Of a stretch of 37,462 nt of DNA, positions 16,223-23,891 are shown one piece after another (within the stretch, counting starts at the first letter, position 1; each line of letters opens with the position of its first letter). Source of the DNA: an uncultured Pelagibacteraceae bacterium (lineage in GTDB: Bacteria; Pseudomonadota; Alphaproteobacteria; Pelagibacterales; Pelagibacteraceae); the NCBI GenBank assembly GCA_902537575.1, contig CACBBX010000006.1, forward strand, positions 1 through 37,462, read 5' to 3'. A model generated the notes under the pieces. It did not search any database and had not been told where the DNA came from. It saw only the letters and a program-made list of their open reading frames with translations. A program made the translations under genes and the position numbers.

Positions 16223-17203
16223 ATGTACCCAATAAATTTAGAAAACCTTCCTAATGGTTTTGAGCTTATAGACGATAAAATAAAATTTGATCCAAATAAG
16301 CACCTTAAATTAGAAAAACCTGGTGAAATCTTTTCCTTAAAAAATTTTGGTTATTCAGAAAAGAGTATTCAAGAGTCCCCAGTTAATTTTGCTACCACTT
16401 CTGTATTTAGAATTCTTAGTGATGAAGGCTGTGAAGCTTTACTGGATGTATCAAGAAAATTGGAAAAATTTACAACTTCTAGCCCAAGAATATCAAGAAA
16501 TGTTAGGGGAGGAGTTTATCGATCTAGATTTCTTAAAGATTTATGTCTTTCAGATGAGGTTAGCTTATTTTTATCAGATATAGCTGGTATTAATCTTTCA
16601 CCACATACAATTCCGCATCAGTTAGGTCACATAAATTTTAATCCCTTGGAATTAGAAAAGAATGTAGATAAATGGCATGTCGACACTTTAACTTTTGATT
16701 ATGTTTTGTTTGTAACAGATCCTAAAAAAAATGATGGAGGTGAATTTCAATATTTTTTTGGTACAAAAGATGAAATGGCGGAATTAAAAAAAAATAATAA
16801 AAAAATACCAAAAAATAAAATAATTACCCCCAAAATACCAGGTCCTGGGTTTGCAGTTTTTCAACAAGGAAAACATGTGGTGCATCGAGCAAAAGGACTT
16901 ACATCGCCTGGGGAAAGGATTACACTTGTCAACGGTTATATGCCTAGTGATCCAGAAATTAATGATTATACTAAATTTGGTGAACTATGTAATGTTGATC
17001 CTATGGAAATCATCTCAAAAGAATTCACAAATCATACAGCTGCTCAAGTTAAAAAACTTTTGAATGAGAAGATTTTAGAAAAAAATTTTAAAGATTTAAA
17101 CTTAGACTCAATAAAGCAATTAGAAAAAGCTTCAGAAATTTTAAAATCTGCTATCAACCAATTAAAAAAAGGTAAAAAAGACATGGAACACTTTGGTGAT
17201 TAG
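16223..17203 (+). CDS. Predicted 2-oxoglutarate/Fe(II)-dependent oxygenase of unknown substrate
   Basis: This 326-residue protein has no close named relative I recognise, but it carries the full metal site of the 2OG-Fe(II) fold: H152-x-D154 in KWHVDTLTFDY, the distal His221 in VVHRAKGL, and Arg232 in GERITLVNGYM eleven residues later, as needed to bind 2-oxoglutarate. GGEFQYF between them is the usual strand after the H-x-D. The last 70 residues are charged and helical, probably a coiled coil. It should hydroxylate or otherwise oxidise a small molecule or protein. Its stop overlaps that of the convergent amidotransferase by 4 bases. Confidence 0.72.
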   Translation: MYPINLENLPNGFELIDDKIKFDPNKHLKLEKPGEIFSLKNFGYSEKSIQESPVNFATTSVFRILSDEGCEALLDVSRKLEKFTTSSPRISRNVRGGVYRSRFLKDLCLSDEVSLFLSDIAGINLSPHTIPHQLGHINFNPLELEKNVDKWHVDTLTFDYVLFVTDPKKNDGGEFQYFFGTKDEMAELKKNNKKIPKNKIITPKIPGPGFAVFQQGKHVVHRAKGLTSPGERITLVNGYMPSDPEINDYTKFGELCNVDPMEIISKEFTNHTAAQVKKLLNEKILEKNFKDLNLDSIKQLEKASEILKSAINQLKKGKKDMEHFGD

Positions 17204-17943
17204 GAGTTTAGATGCATATTATTTTTTAGTATTATTTTAAAATTTTCATAAAGATCTTTAGAATAAGAATTCATATCCTTCAAATTATCTTTTACAGATT
17301 GATCAAACTTTTCAAGTGCCCCATCCCCTAACTGGTCCTCTAAAGCCTGTTTGTATTCTGGCACACATCCCCATTCATTGACCGTATTATCTTTAATTTC
17401 GATATGGAACTGAATTCCATAAGCATGATTTTGATATTTAAAAATTTGAAATTTTGTAACTGGTGACGAAGCTAACAAAGTCACATCTTTATTATTTTCA
17501 ATGCCCTGCACTTCATAAGAGTGCCATTGAAGACTTTTAATTTGGTTTGGAAATTTTGAGAATAAATTGTCAACTTCCTTTTCTTTTGTAAAGTTGATAT
17601 CCATCATTCCAATCTCAGCAGGTGTTGATTTAACTACTTGCCCCCCTATAACTTCTCCTAGTAACTGACAGCCTAAACAAAATCCTAAGTAAGGTTTTTT
17701 TAAATCTACGACAAACTCTTTAATTTTTTTCTTTTCTTCTACTAACCATGGATACTGCTTTTCCATAAAGGTATCCATTGGACCTCCCATACAAAACATT
17801 CCATCAAATTTATTTAAATCACCAGGTATTTTTTCACCTTCATCTAGCTCAATAGTAGTCAGATTATATCCATCATCTAACATTAAATCTTTAATGTAAC
17901 CAGGGTCTTCTATTTTAATGTGCTGTAATACTATAATGTTCAC
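17200..17943 (-). CDS. Class I glutamine amidotransferase-like protein (GMP synthase-like)
   Basis: This 247-residue protein has a class I glutamine amidotransferase fold. The nucleophile elbow is GFCLGCQLLGE with Cys89, the second triad region is YGIQFHIEI with His and Glu, and MGGPMDTF near residue 52 is the oxyanion region. Stand-alone members of this group (related to YfeJ and gamma-glutamyl hydrolase-like enzymes) hydrolyse gamma-glutamyl or glutamine amides, or donate ammonia to an unknown partner. No synthetase partner is adjacent. It converges on the 2OG oxygenase with shared stop bases (TTAG). A 47-base gap separates its start from the next minus gene. Confidence 0.85.
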   Translation of the reverse strand: MNIIVLQHIKIEDPGYIKDLMLDDGYNLTTIELDEGEKIPGDLNKFDGMFCMGGPMDTFMEKQYPWLVEEKKKIKEFVVDLKKPYLGFCLGCQLLGEVIGGQVVKSTPAEIGMMDINFTKEKEVDNLFSKFPNQIKSLQWHSYEVQGIENNKDVTLLASSPVTKFQIFKYQNHAYGIQFHIEIKDNTVNEWGCVPEYKQALEDQLGDGALEKFDQSVKDNLKDMNSYSKDLYENFKIILKNNMHLNS

Positions 17944-17990
17944 TAAATTCAGCTTAGCTTAGAAAAGATCTCTGAACAAATTAAATAATA

Positions 17991-18677
17991 TTATCTAGCT
18001 AACTTTATAAATATATCGCCCATTCCAGTTTTTAAATTTTCTAGAGGAGTATTATTTCGTAATTCACAAAACCTTCCTGTTACTTGGTGATTTTTTACAA
18101 AATCTATCTCTTCTTTTTTACAGCTTCTTCCTTCATGTAATAAACCTATTACTACTCGATCATTAAGATTATAAACTTGATTATTATTGATTTTTTCTCC
18201 AACACAAAAGTAATCTTTATTTACCCTATCGGGAAAATCTTTTTTCTTGCAAGGATTTCTGATGGTGAATACATAAAAATCTTTTAAACCATCCAAAAAA
18301 TTATGAGTCATCTTTTCAACTTCAGAATATTTCATAATATCGCACGAGCAAGGAATACAGCACTTGTAGTAATCACCACAAATCTTTTCCCCACTTTTGC
18401 TCTCTTTAGCGTATAGAAAATCTGGTTCGCTATTAGGGTCAATTAATGATCCAGAAACTGCACAATATAATTTATTAAATTCTGTAAAATCTTTATAAGT
18501 AATTTCTTTATCTATAATATACTTAAAAAACTTTGGTCCAGCTGCATTTCTATTTTGATCTGGAAATATTCTAGACCAATCAGTAATTAATTCTTTATGA
18601 TAATTTTTTTCTTGCGCGAACGATACAAATTGAAAAAATACCAAAAAAATTAAAATGAATTTAAATAAGATTTTCAT
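17991..18677 (-). CDS. Unrecognised exported Cys-rich protein
   Basis: I do not recognise this 228-residue protein. It has a clear signal peptide (hydrophobic 5-20, probable cleavage after SFA). The mature part has ten cysteines, several clustered in CGDYYKCCIPCSCDIMKY near the middle. Others occur in NPCKKKDF, YFCVGE, RSCKKEE and RFCELR. This suggests a disulphide-stabilised periplasmic protein or a metal or haem binder, which is inference. It is last in the photolyase operon and overlaps the FG-GAP gene by 4 bases (ATGA), so translation is coupled and the two exported proteins may act together. Confidence 0.78.
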   Translation of the reverse strand: MKILFKFILIFLVFFQFVSFAQEKNYHKELITDWSRIFPDQNRNAAGPKFFKYIIDKEITYKDFTEFNKLYCAVSGSLIDPNSEPDFLYAKESKSGEKICGDYYKCCIPCSCDIMKYSEVEKMTHNFLDGLKDFYVFTIRNPCKKKDFPDRVNKDYFCVGEKINNNQVYNLNDRVVIGLLHEGRSCKKEEIDFVKNHQVTGRFCELRNNTPLENLKTGMGDIFIKLAR

Positions 18678-20116
18678 TTTTGTTTTATAGTAATTGTTTG
18701 ATTTAACGAAGTTATTTTAATTAATTTTTTAGTACCATCAGTCCATTTAACTTCTACTTTAAAATTTTTTTCATTTTTTCTAATTCCATAATGTGCCACA
18801 GGCTCCATTTGACACAAATAACCAGATCCAGCATCAATAGTTTTTGAATGTTTTCTTTGATTTGTAAGTAATGTAACTGTTGCACCTCTCGCTGGAGCTC
18901 CAAATCTATTAATAGGTTTAATTCTCAAATATTTACTCTGATTATCAACTTTTGCTTTATATAAAGTTAATGGCTGTTCTTTACTTTCACCACGAGAAAC
19001 TAGTAATTCTAAAATGCCATCATCATCAATGTCAGCAACTGCAGCTCCTGTGCCAAACCCATCAGGTTCAAGGCCTGTTTCTAGTATTATTTGTTCAAAA
19101 GCTCCATTCTCTTTTATCCTAAATAACTTGTTAGGCTCAGCTATGTTATTCATGAAGACTTCATCATAACCATCATTATCAAAATCAGCAGATATGATGG
19201 TTCGAATTCTTGAAGGTTTATCAAATTTACTGTTACCTATATCTTTAAATTGATTATCTTGTAAGGCGTAAGCTCTGTGATAACCCTGCCAGTTTCCACT
19301 TATTATATCTAATCTTCCTCGATAAAGTATGTCTGATAGTGCAGTTCCTCTGCCGTTCTGGATTACGTCATCTACTCGATAATCAAATGCAACGTCTTCA
19401 AAAACCCCATTATTATTTTTCAAAAGAAAATTTGGACCTCTTTCATTCGCTGCAAAAATATCAGATCTATCTGTTAAAATATGTCCAGAAACTACTGCCC
19501 TTCCACCTGTAACCTTATCTAAATTTAAACTAACTGATTTGTCCCTAATCTTTTTTTCTACAATCTCATAAAACCTTGTTGGTCCACCATAATTTGACAC
19601 GTAGAGACCATATTCACCATTACCTTTTCTATCCACACAAACAACAGATCTGCCTGCCGTTAAATTTAAATCCTCCTTATTTTTTTCAATTTCAAACATA
19701 TCTAAAAACTTGCTTCCTTCTAAATCTATAAGTCTGTCTGAATATTTTTTTGTTCCACTATATGTATCTGTATTAAGAAAATATATTTCTTCATAACCAT
19801 CTCTATCAACATCGCATGCTGCAACACCAATAGTTTTTCTAGATTCATCAGAAAATATATTTTGACTAACAATATTAATTAATATTCCATTATCATATGA
19901 TAAAGCTAAATTAGGATAACCAAATCCTGTAACTATAAATTCATATTTTCCATTTTGATTTATATCGGCAACAGAAATGCCATAACTAAGCCTTTTTGGA
20001 TTATCTACAATTTTATCAGTTATATCCTCAAAAAAATCAGCATTAACAGTGTTGGGTATAATTAATATTGTTAGAATTATTATTTTATTTAGGAAATTAG
20101 AAATTTTACTTTTCAT
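18674..20116 (-). CDS. Exported FG-GAP/VCBS repeat protein with ASPIC/UnbV domain (CRTAC1-like)
   Basis: This 480-residue protein has a signal peptide (hydrophobic 11-25). Beta-propeller repeats carry calcium-binding D-x-D-x-D-G loops: DINQNGKYE at 51, DVDRDGYEE at 102, and further ones as DFDNDGYDE and DIDDDGILE in the second half. The last 110 residues match the ASPIC/UnbV domain, including NRFGAPARGATVTL, DAGSGYLCQMEPVAHYGI and VEVKWTDG. Such proteins are extracellular or periplasmic and likely bind ligands or other proteins through the propeller. A large exported propeller protein is unusual for a streamlined genome. It overlaps both neighbours (11 and 4 bases), so it belongs to the photolyase operon. 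Confidence 0.85.
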   Translation of the reverse strand: MKSKISNFLNKIIILTILIIPNTVNADFFEDITDKIVDNPKRLSYGISVADINQNGKYEFIVTGFGYPNLALSYDNGILINIVSQNIFSDESRKTIGVAACDVDRDGYEEIYFLNTDTYSGTKKYSDRLIDLEGSKFLDMFEIEKNKEDLNLTAGRSVVCVDRKGNGEYGLYVSNYGGPTRFYEIVEKKIRDKSVSLNLDKVTGGRAVVSGHILTDRSDIFAANERGPNFLLKNNNGVFEDVAFDYRVDDVIQNGRGTALSDILYRGRLDIISGNWQGYHRAYALQDNQFKDIGNSKFDKPSRIRTIISADFDNDGYDEVFMNNIAEPNKLFRIKENGAFEQIILETGLEPDGFGTGAAVADIDDDGILELLVSRGESKEQPLTLYKAKVDNQSKYLRIKPINRFGAPARGATVTLLTNQRKHSKTIDAGSGYLCQMEPVAHYGIRKNEKNFKVEVKWTDGTKKLIKITSLNQTITIKQK

Positions 20117-20639
20117 TTTTTTTTCTCTTATATTTTTTCAACCAATCGTCAAATACTTTTATAGCGCCACCCATATCTTTAGTTTTGTTTGGATGATTTT
20201 TAGCTCTACCTAACATGGTCGAAATTACATTTACTTGATACTTTGTAGATCTATTTTTAATTTTATTAATTGTAAATAAAGCCTTTTCTTTATTTTTAAA
20301 TCCCAATCCAGACGTTGTGGTTTTAGGATTATAATCAGAATATAAGGATAGATTAATTGGTTTAATTTTTTTGCTTAATGGCATTTTGTCAATTATTTGA
20401 AAAACTAGTTTGGGCTTTAAATCGTGCATTATTTGTTTTATTTTTCCGTCAAAGCCAATAAGATTTATTGAAAAAGTTTTGTGTTTATTTGATTTACAAA
20501 TTAATTTTACATATCTTTTATGGAATTCCTTAATCTTGCTTTGATATATTTTTTTTACTTTTTGATATGACTGTTCTTTAAAATTTGGCGTAATTATTAA
20601 TAAAATTCTACTTTTCCATTTATATTTATCCAAGTTCAT
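20106..20639 (-). CDS. DUF4174 protein with extra C-terminal module
   Basis: This 177-residue protein appears to have two parts. Residues 1-90 fit DUF4174, a thioredoxin-like domain without active cysteines: YKWKSRILLIITP at the start, INLIGFDGKIK in the middle and IIDKMPLSKK at the end. In most members an export signal precedes this domain; none is present here. Residues 95-177 form a basic module (TTSGLGFKNKEKA, VISTMLGRAKNHP, VFDDWLKKYK) that I cannot assign and that looks nucleic-acid-binding by charge only. The start lies 2 bases after the DUF2256 stop, and the end overlaps the FG-GAP gene by 11 bases. Confidence 0.65.
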   Translation of the reverse strand: MNLDKYKWKSRILLIITPNFKEQSYQKVKKIYQSKIKEFHKRYVKLICKSNKHKTFSINLIGFDGKIKQIMHDLKPKLVFQIIDKMPLSKKIKPINLSLYSDYNPKTTTSGLGFKNKEKALFTINKIKNRSTKYQVNVISTMLGRAKNHPNKTKDMGGAIKVFDDWLKKYKRKKNEK

Positions 20640-20641
20640 AT

Positions 20642-20773
20642 TTAAATTTTTTTATTAGAACACCTTTTTGAGCAGTATTTGACTTTTTCCCAATTCAACT
20701 TCCATTTTTTTCTCCACTTAAATGGTCTTTGGCAAACTATACAAATTTTAGACGGCAGATTTCCCTTCTTCAC
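20642..20773 (-). CDS. DUF2256 zinc-ribbon-like small protein
   Basis: This 43-residue gene is read from GTG at 20771-20773; that codon's first G is the last base of the photolyase stop codon (TAG, then GTG). The product matches DUF2256 over its full length: [20 protein letters not shown], then [12 protein letters not shown]. Four cysteines (11, 14, 34, 38) in C-x2-C and C-x3-C pairs should bind zinc, and the centre is strongly basic with several Trp. Function is unknown. I recall DUF2256 genes beside cryptochrome/photolyase genes in other bacteria, and here they overlap, which argues for a joint role. The next gene begins 2 bases later. Confidence 0.85.
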   Translation of the reverse strand: MKKGNLPSKICIVCQRPFKWRKKWKLNWEKVKYCSKRCSNKKI

Positions 20774-22263
20774 TATGCAGTATTTTGTTTAATAAATTTT
20801 TCAGCTTCAGATAAAATTAATTTTTTTCTATCTGGTTTCATTTTATCAAATATCCTTACCATCATTGATAAACGTGGATTTTTTAAAAAGAATTTTCTAT
20901 TTCTGTCTATAAATCTCCAATAAAGTCCATCCATTGTATTGCACCACTCTCCTTTTTTAAAATCCATCATTTTCATAAAATATGCTGATCCACATATATA
21001 AGGTTTGGTTGCAAAAATTCCTCCATCACTAAATAGTCCCATACCATAAACATTAGGTACCATCACCCAATCTGATGAGTCTACAAACATCTCCATGAAC
21101 CACTTATAAACAATTATAGGTTTAATCTCACACAGGTTCATAATGTTTGATAAGATCATTAATCTTTCAATGTGGTGCGACCAACCATGATTAACTGCAT
21201 TTTTAATAGCATAATCCAATGGGGGAAGACCTGTATTTCCTTCATACCAAGAATTTTTCATTTTTCTATTTTGTTTAAAAAAATTTCCAGTTTCCATTTC
21301 TTTTGAGTAACCTTGGTAAATTCCTCGCATAAATTCTCTCCAACCAATTACCTGACGAATGTATCCTTCAAGAGAATTCATTCTAATTTTATTTTTTTTG
21401 TGAAACTCTAAAACTTTATGAATTATAAATTCAGGTGTTATTAATCCAAGATTGATATAGGGACTTAGAGCACTGTGAAAAAGAATATTATTTTTTTGAT
21501 CTACAGCATCTTCATAGTCACCAAATAAGTTTGATTTCTCTTTTATAAAAAAATTTAAAAGTTTAAGAACATCATCGTATTCTGTTGCAAACCAAAAATT
21601 ATCTGTAATACCTGGATGATCTTTGAATAATTTTTCAATAATAGGTTTTAATTTTTTTGTGTGATTTGTTTCTTTAATTTTAGGAAATTTAGGTATTAAA
21701 ACATCTTTGGGTAATTTATTTCTATTGTCTTCATCAAAACTCCACTTCCCACCCACAGGATTACCATCAGAACTCATTAATATTCCAGATTTTTTTCTTA
21801 CTTCTTTATAAAAAGTTGCCATATATGGTTTTTTTGAATTCCCTAAATATTTTTTAAATTCTTCACGAGAATTTAAAAACATTGGTGTTTGGATGATACT
21901 CCAATCTATTTTTTCCTTTTTAAAAAACATGAAAATTTTTTGTTCAAAAGGTTTGTCTTCTATTTCAAAGCTAGAAACTTCTTTAATTTTTTTTTGGGTA
22001 ATAATTTTTTTTAATTTTTTTAAATAATCTTCACTAAATTCTTTGTCTTCAATTTTTGAATATTCTAATTTAAATTTATTTTTCTTGAGATTATCTGCAT
22101 AGGACCGCATAGAAGATAGGAACAATAGAATTTTTTGTTTATGGTGTTTTTCATAGGTGCATAAACCTTTATCTTCCGCCATAAAAAACGTATGGTCTTT
22201 TTTGAAGCGGTCAATGTATTTTGTTGGAAATAATTGATTACCAAGTATAAAAAATAACTTCAT
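20773..22263 (-). CDS. Cryptochrome/photolyase of the bacterial FeS (PhrB-like) family
   Basis: This 496-residue protein has the full two-domain layout: FILGNQLFP at the start of the antenna domain, then a helical FAD domain with [31 protein letters not shown] and a TKPYIC block. This is the PhrB/CryB (FeS-BCP) group, which repairs (6-4) photoproducts and normally has four Cys for a 4Fe-4S cluster. Here I find Cys378 (LCEIKP), Cys424 (YICGSAY) and Cys441 ([12 protein letters not shown]). The segment that usually gives a C-x2-C pair reads DFKKGEW, so the classical cluster may be absent or rearranged. It is the first gene of its operon, with DUF2256 overlapping its stop, and diverges from the SDR gene by 27 bases. 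Confidence 0.88.
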   Translation of the reverse strand: MKLFFILGNQLFPTKYIDRFKKDHTFFMAEDKGLCTYEKHHKQKILLFLSSMRSYADNLKKNKFKLEYSKIEDKEFSEDYLKKLKKIITQKKIKEVSSFEIEDKPFEQKIFMFFKKEKIDWSIIQTPMFLNSREEFKKYLGNSKKPYMATFYKEVRKKSGILMSSDGNPVGGKWSFDEDNRNKLPKDVLIPKFPKIKETNHTKKLKPIIEKLFKDHPGITDNFWFATEYDDVLKLLNFFIKEKSNLFGDYEDAVDQKNNILFHSALSPYINLGLITPEFIIHKVLEFHKKNKIRMNSLEGYIRQVIGWREFMRGIYQGYSKEMETGNFFKQNRKMKNSWYEGNTGLPPLDYAIKNAVNHGWSHHIERLMILSNIMNLCEIKPIIVYKWFMEMFVDSSDWVMVPNVYGMGLFSDGGIFATKPYICGSAYFMKMMDFKKGEWCNTMDGLYWRFIDRNRKFFLKNPRLSMMVRIFDKMKPDRKKLILSEAEKFIKQNTA

Positions 22264-22290
22264 GATTAAATATAACTAATAAAAATTTTT

Positions 22291-23001
22291 ATGTCAGAAA
22301 AATATCTCATTTTCGGTGCGACAGGATCTATTGGTTCCAACCTGTCAGAACAATTAAAAAATTCTGGTAATGACATTCATTTGGTCGCAAGGAATGAAAG
22401 TGAAGTAAGCGCTATAGCAGGTAAACTAGGATGCTCATTTACTGTTGCTGACGTTTTAGAGGAAAATTTTATAGAAAAAGTCAAAGCTGATGTACCAGAA
22501 ATAAAAGGGATTGCTTACTGCGTTGGTTCAATTGACTTAAAACCTCTACGAATGATTAAACAAGAAGATTTAAATAAGTGCATGAAGCTTAATTTATATT
22601 CAGCTGTTGAAGCAATCAAAGGATATCAGGAAAGTTTAAAAAAAAACAAAGGTTCTATTGTTTTATTTTCAACTGTAGCTGCACAAAGAGGTTTTACTAA
22701 CCATGCTATAATTGCATCTACAAAAGCAGCTGTTGAGGGTTTAACTGTTTCTCTTGCCGCAGAATTTGCTCCTCACATTAGAGTAAACTGTGTTGCTCCA
22801 AGTTTAACAAAATCTAAAATTGCAGAACCTATGTTAAAAAATACAGCAATAGCAGAAGGTATCGCAAAAGCTCACCCTTTAAAAAGGTTGGGTGAAGGTA
22901 AAGACTCAGCTTCATTAGCTAAATTTTTAATTACAGAAGATAGCTCTTGGGTTACTGGTCAGATTATAGCTGTAGATGGAGGTAGATCTAAACTTTCTTG
23001 A
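22291..23001 (+). CDS. SDR-fold oxidoreductase-like protein lacking the catalytic Tyr
   Basis: This 236-residue protein is a short-chain dehydrogenase/reductase by fold. It has the cofactor loop GATGSIG (9-15), the structural Asn in KLNLYSAVEA (Asn101), VLFSTVAAQ with Ser127, TKAAVEGL with Lys145, VNCVAPS, and the end block VTGQIIAVDGG. The catalytic Tyr four residues before the Lys is Ile141 (NHAIIASTKA). The Lys is kept, so cofactor binding is likely but normal proton transfer is not. The protein may bind NAD(P)H as a regulator or use another residue. It is the first gene of the plus operon facing the photolyase gene, and the next gene starts 1 base after its stop. Confidence 0.85.
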   Translation: MSEKYLIFGATGSIGSNLSEQLKNSGNDIHLVARNESEVSAIAGKLGCSFTVADVLEENFIEKVKADVPEIKGIAYCVGSIDLKPLRMIKQEDLNKCMKLNLYSAVEAIKGYQESLKKNKGSIVLFSTVAAQRGFTNHAIIASTKAAVEGLTVSLAAEFAPHIRVNCVAPSLTKSKIAEPMLKNTAIAEGIAKAHPLKRLGEGKDSASLAKFLITEDSSWVTGQIIAVDGGRSKLS

Positions 23002-23002
23002 A

Positions 23003-23224
23003 ATGGACTTTGATATTCATCATTTAAAAAAAATTAACTCTAGTTGGATAAAACATTTTTTATACGCTAGTTACTATAATTTTTTAGCTTTATTAATTTT
23101 TTTTACAGGTGTGATACATAGTTTTTTCCCTTGGATTTTTGCATTTACACCTTACAAGTTAGCAAAAAAAATTGTAGATGGGACAGAAAAACAGTTTAGC
23201 TCAGATATTGAAAAACGGAATTGA
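23003..23224 (+). CDS. DUF6356 small membrane protein
   Basis: This 73-residue protein is read from ATG at 23003, one base after the SDR stop; an earlier in-frame ATG would lie inside the SDR gene and is less likely. It has one or two membrane segments around ASYYNFLALLIFFTGVIHSF. The following FPWIFAFTPYKLAKKIVDG fits DUF6356: an H-x-x-x-P just after the helix, then a conserved short amphipathic end. Function is unknown. Its last 47 bases overlap the annotated start of the AMP-binding gene in another frame, an arrangement that supports coupled translation. Confidence 0.7.
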   Translation: MDFDIHHLKKINSSWIKHFLYASYYNFLALLIFFTGVIHSFFPWIFAFTPYKLAKKIVDGTEKQFSSDIEKRN

Positions 23225-23888
23225 GATCAAGTCCAGTGGTACTACCGGCCCACAAAAAAAAATTTTTCAATCTCCAAGAAAATTAAAATTTGCAAATGAA
23301 ATTTCAAGGGAATGCCAAAAAATTTCTTCTAAAAGTAAAATATACACAATATGTAAAATGGAGCATGCGGGTGGACTTTTAGCACAAACTTTACCAGGTT
23401 ACGAAGTAGGTGCTGAAATATTAATAGAAAAATTTAACGCATATAACTTTTGTAAAAAAGTTAAAAAATTTACACACACACATATTACACCCAACCATGC
23501 AAAAGCCATATCATTAACAAAATCTTTTAAAAATCTAGATTTAAAAAATTTATGGATAACTTGTGGCAGCGAACCAGTTGAATGGAAGTTAATAATAGAT
23601 TTTGTAAAAAAAGGCTGCAATTTTATGGTTAATTGGGGCATGACTGAAATTGGACCATGTGCAATTAACACAACTTTTAAAGATATAAAAACTGTGATGA
23701 AATATAAAAAACGTGCTCTTTCAGGAACATTAATGGGAAATAAAACTTACTGTGAGACTAAAATTATTAATAATACTCTTAGAGTAAGAGGAAATATCAG
23801 TGTTTTTGGCGACAAATGGTTTGATACGAAAGATATAGTTAAAATAAACAAAAATAAAGAATACTACTTTCAAGGAAGATCTCAATAA
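23178..23888 (+). CDS. Minimal AMP-binding (acyl-adenylate-forming) enzyme core
   Basis: At 236 residues this is about half the usual size of an adenylate-forming enzyme. It has the phosphate loop SSGTTGPQKK (A3, 19-28), VNWGMTEIGP (A5, 151-160), WFDTKDIV with Asp219 (A7) and FQGRSQ at the very end (A8 hinge, Arg234). Both the N-terminal subdomain and the whole C-terminal lid with the catalytic Lys (A10) are missing. It resembles the core of MenE-like or phenylacetate-CoA ligase-like enzymes. Thiol ligation would need another protein or may not occur. ATG at 23178 overlaps the DUF6356 gene by 47 bases; a TTG at 23208 would still keep the phosphate loop. It ends 3 bases before the sugar dehydrogenase gene. 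Confidence 0.78.
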   Translation: MGQKNSLAQILKNGIEIKSSGTTGPQKKIFQSPRKLKFANEISRECQKISSKSKIYTICKMEHAGGLLAQTLPGYEVGAEILIEKFNAYNFCKKVKKFTHTHITPNHAKAISLTKSFKNLDLKNLWITCGSEPVEWKLIIDFVKKGCNFMVNWGMTEIGPCAINTTFKDIKTVMKYKKRALSGTLMGNKTYCETKIINNTLRVRGNISVFGDKWFDTKDIVKINKNKEYYFQGRSQ

Positions 23889-23891
23889 ATT

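Noticed and set aside
22976-23224. Longer version of the DUF6356 gene starting inside the SDR gene
   Set aside because: The extra nine residues have no family support; ATG at 23003 right after the SDR stop is a more natural start.
23399-23671. 90-codon minus-strand frame inside the AMP-binding gene
   Set aside because: The sense frame has clear A3, A5 and A7 motifs, while the antisense frame has none.
23003-23888. A frameshift joining the DUF6356 and AMP-binding genes
   Set aside because: Each frame ends or begins with its own family's expected residues, and the phosphate loop lies after the overlap, so two overlapping genes explain it without an error.
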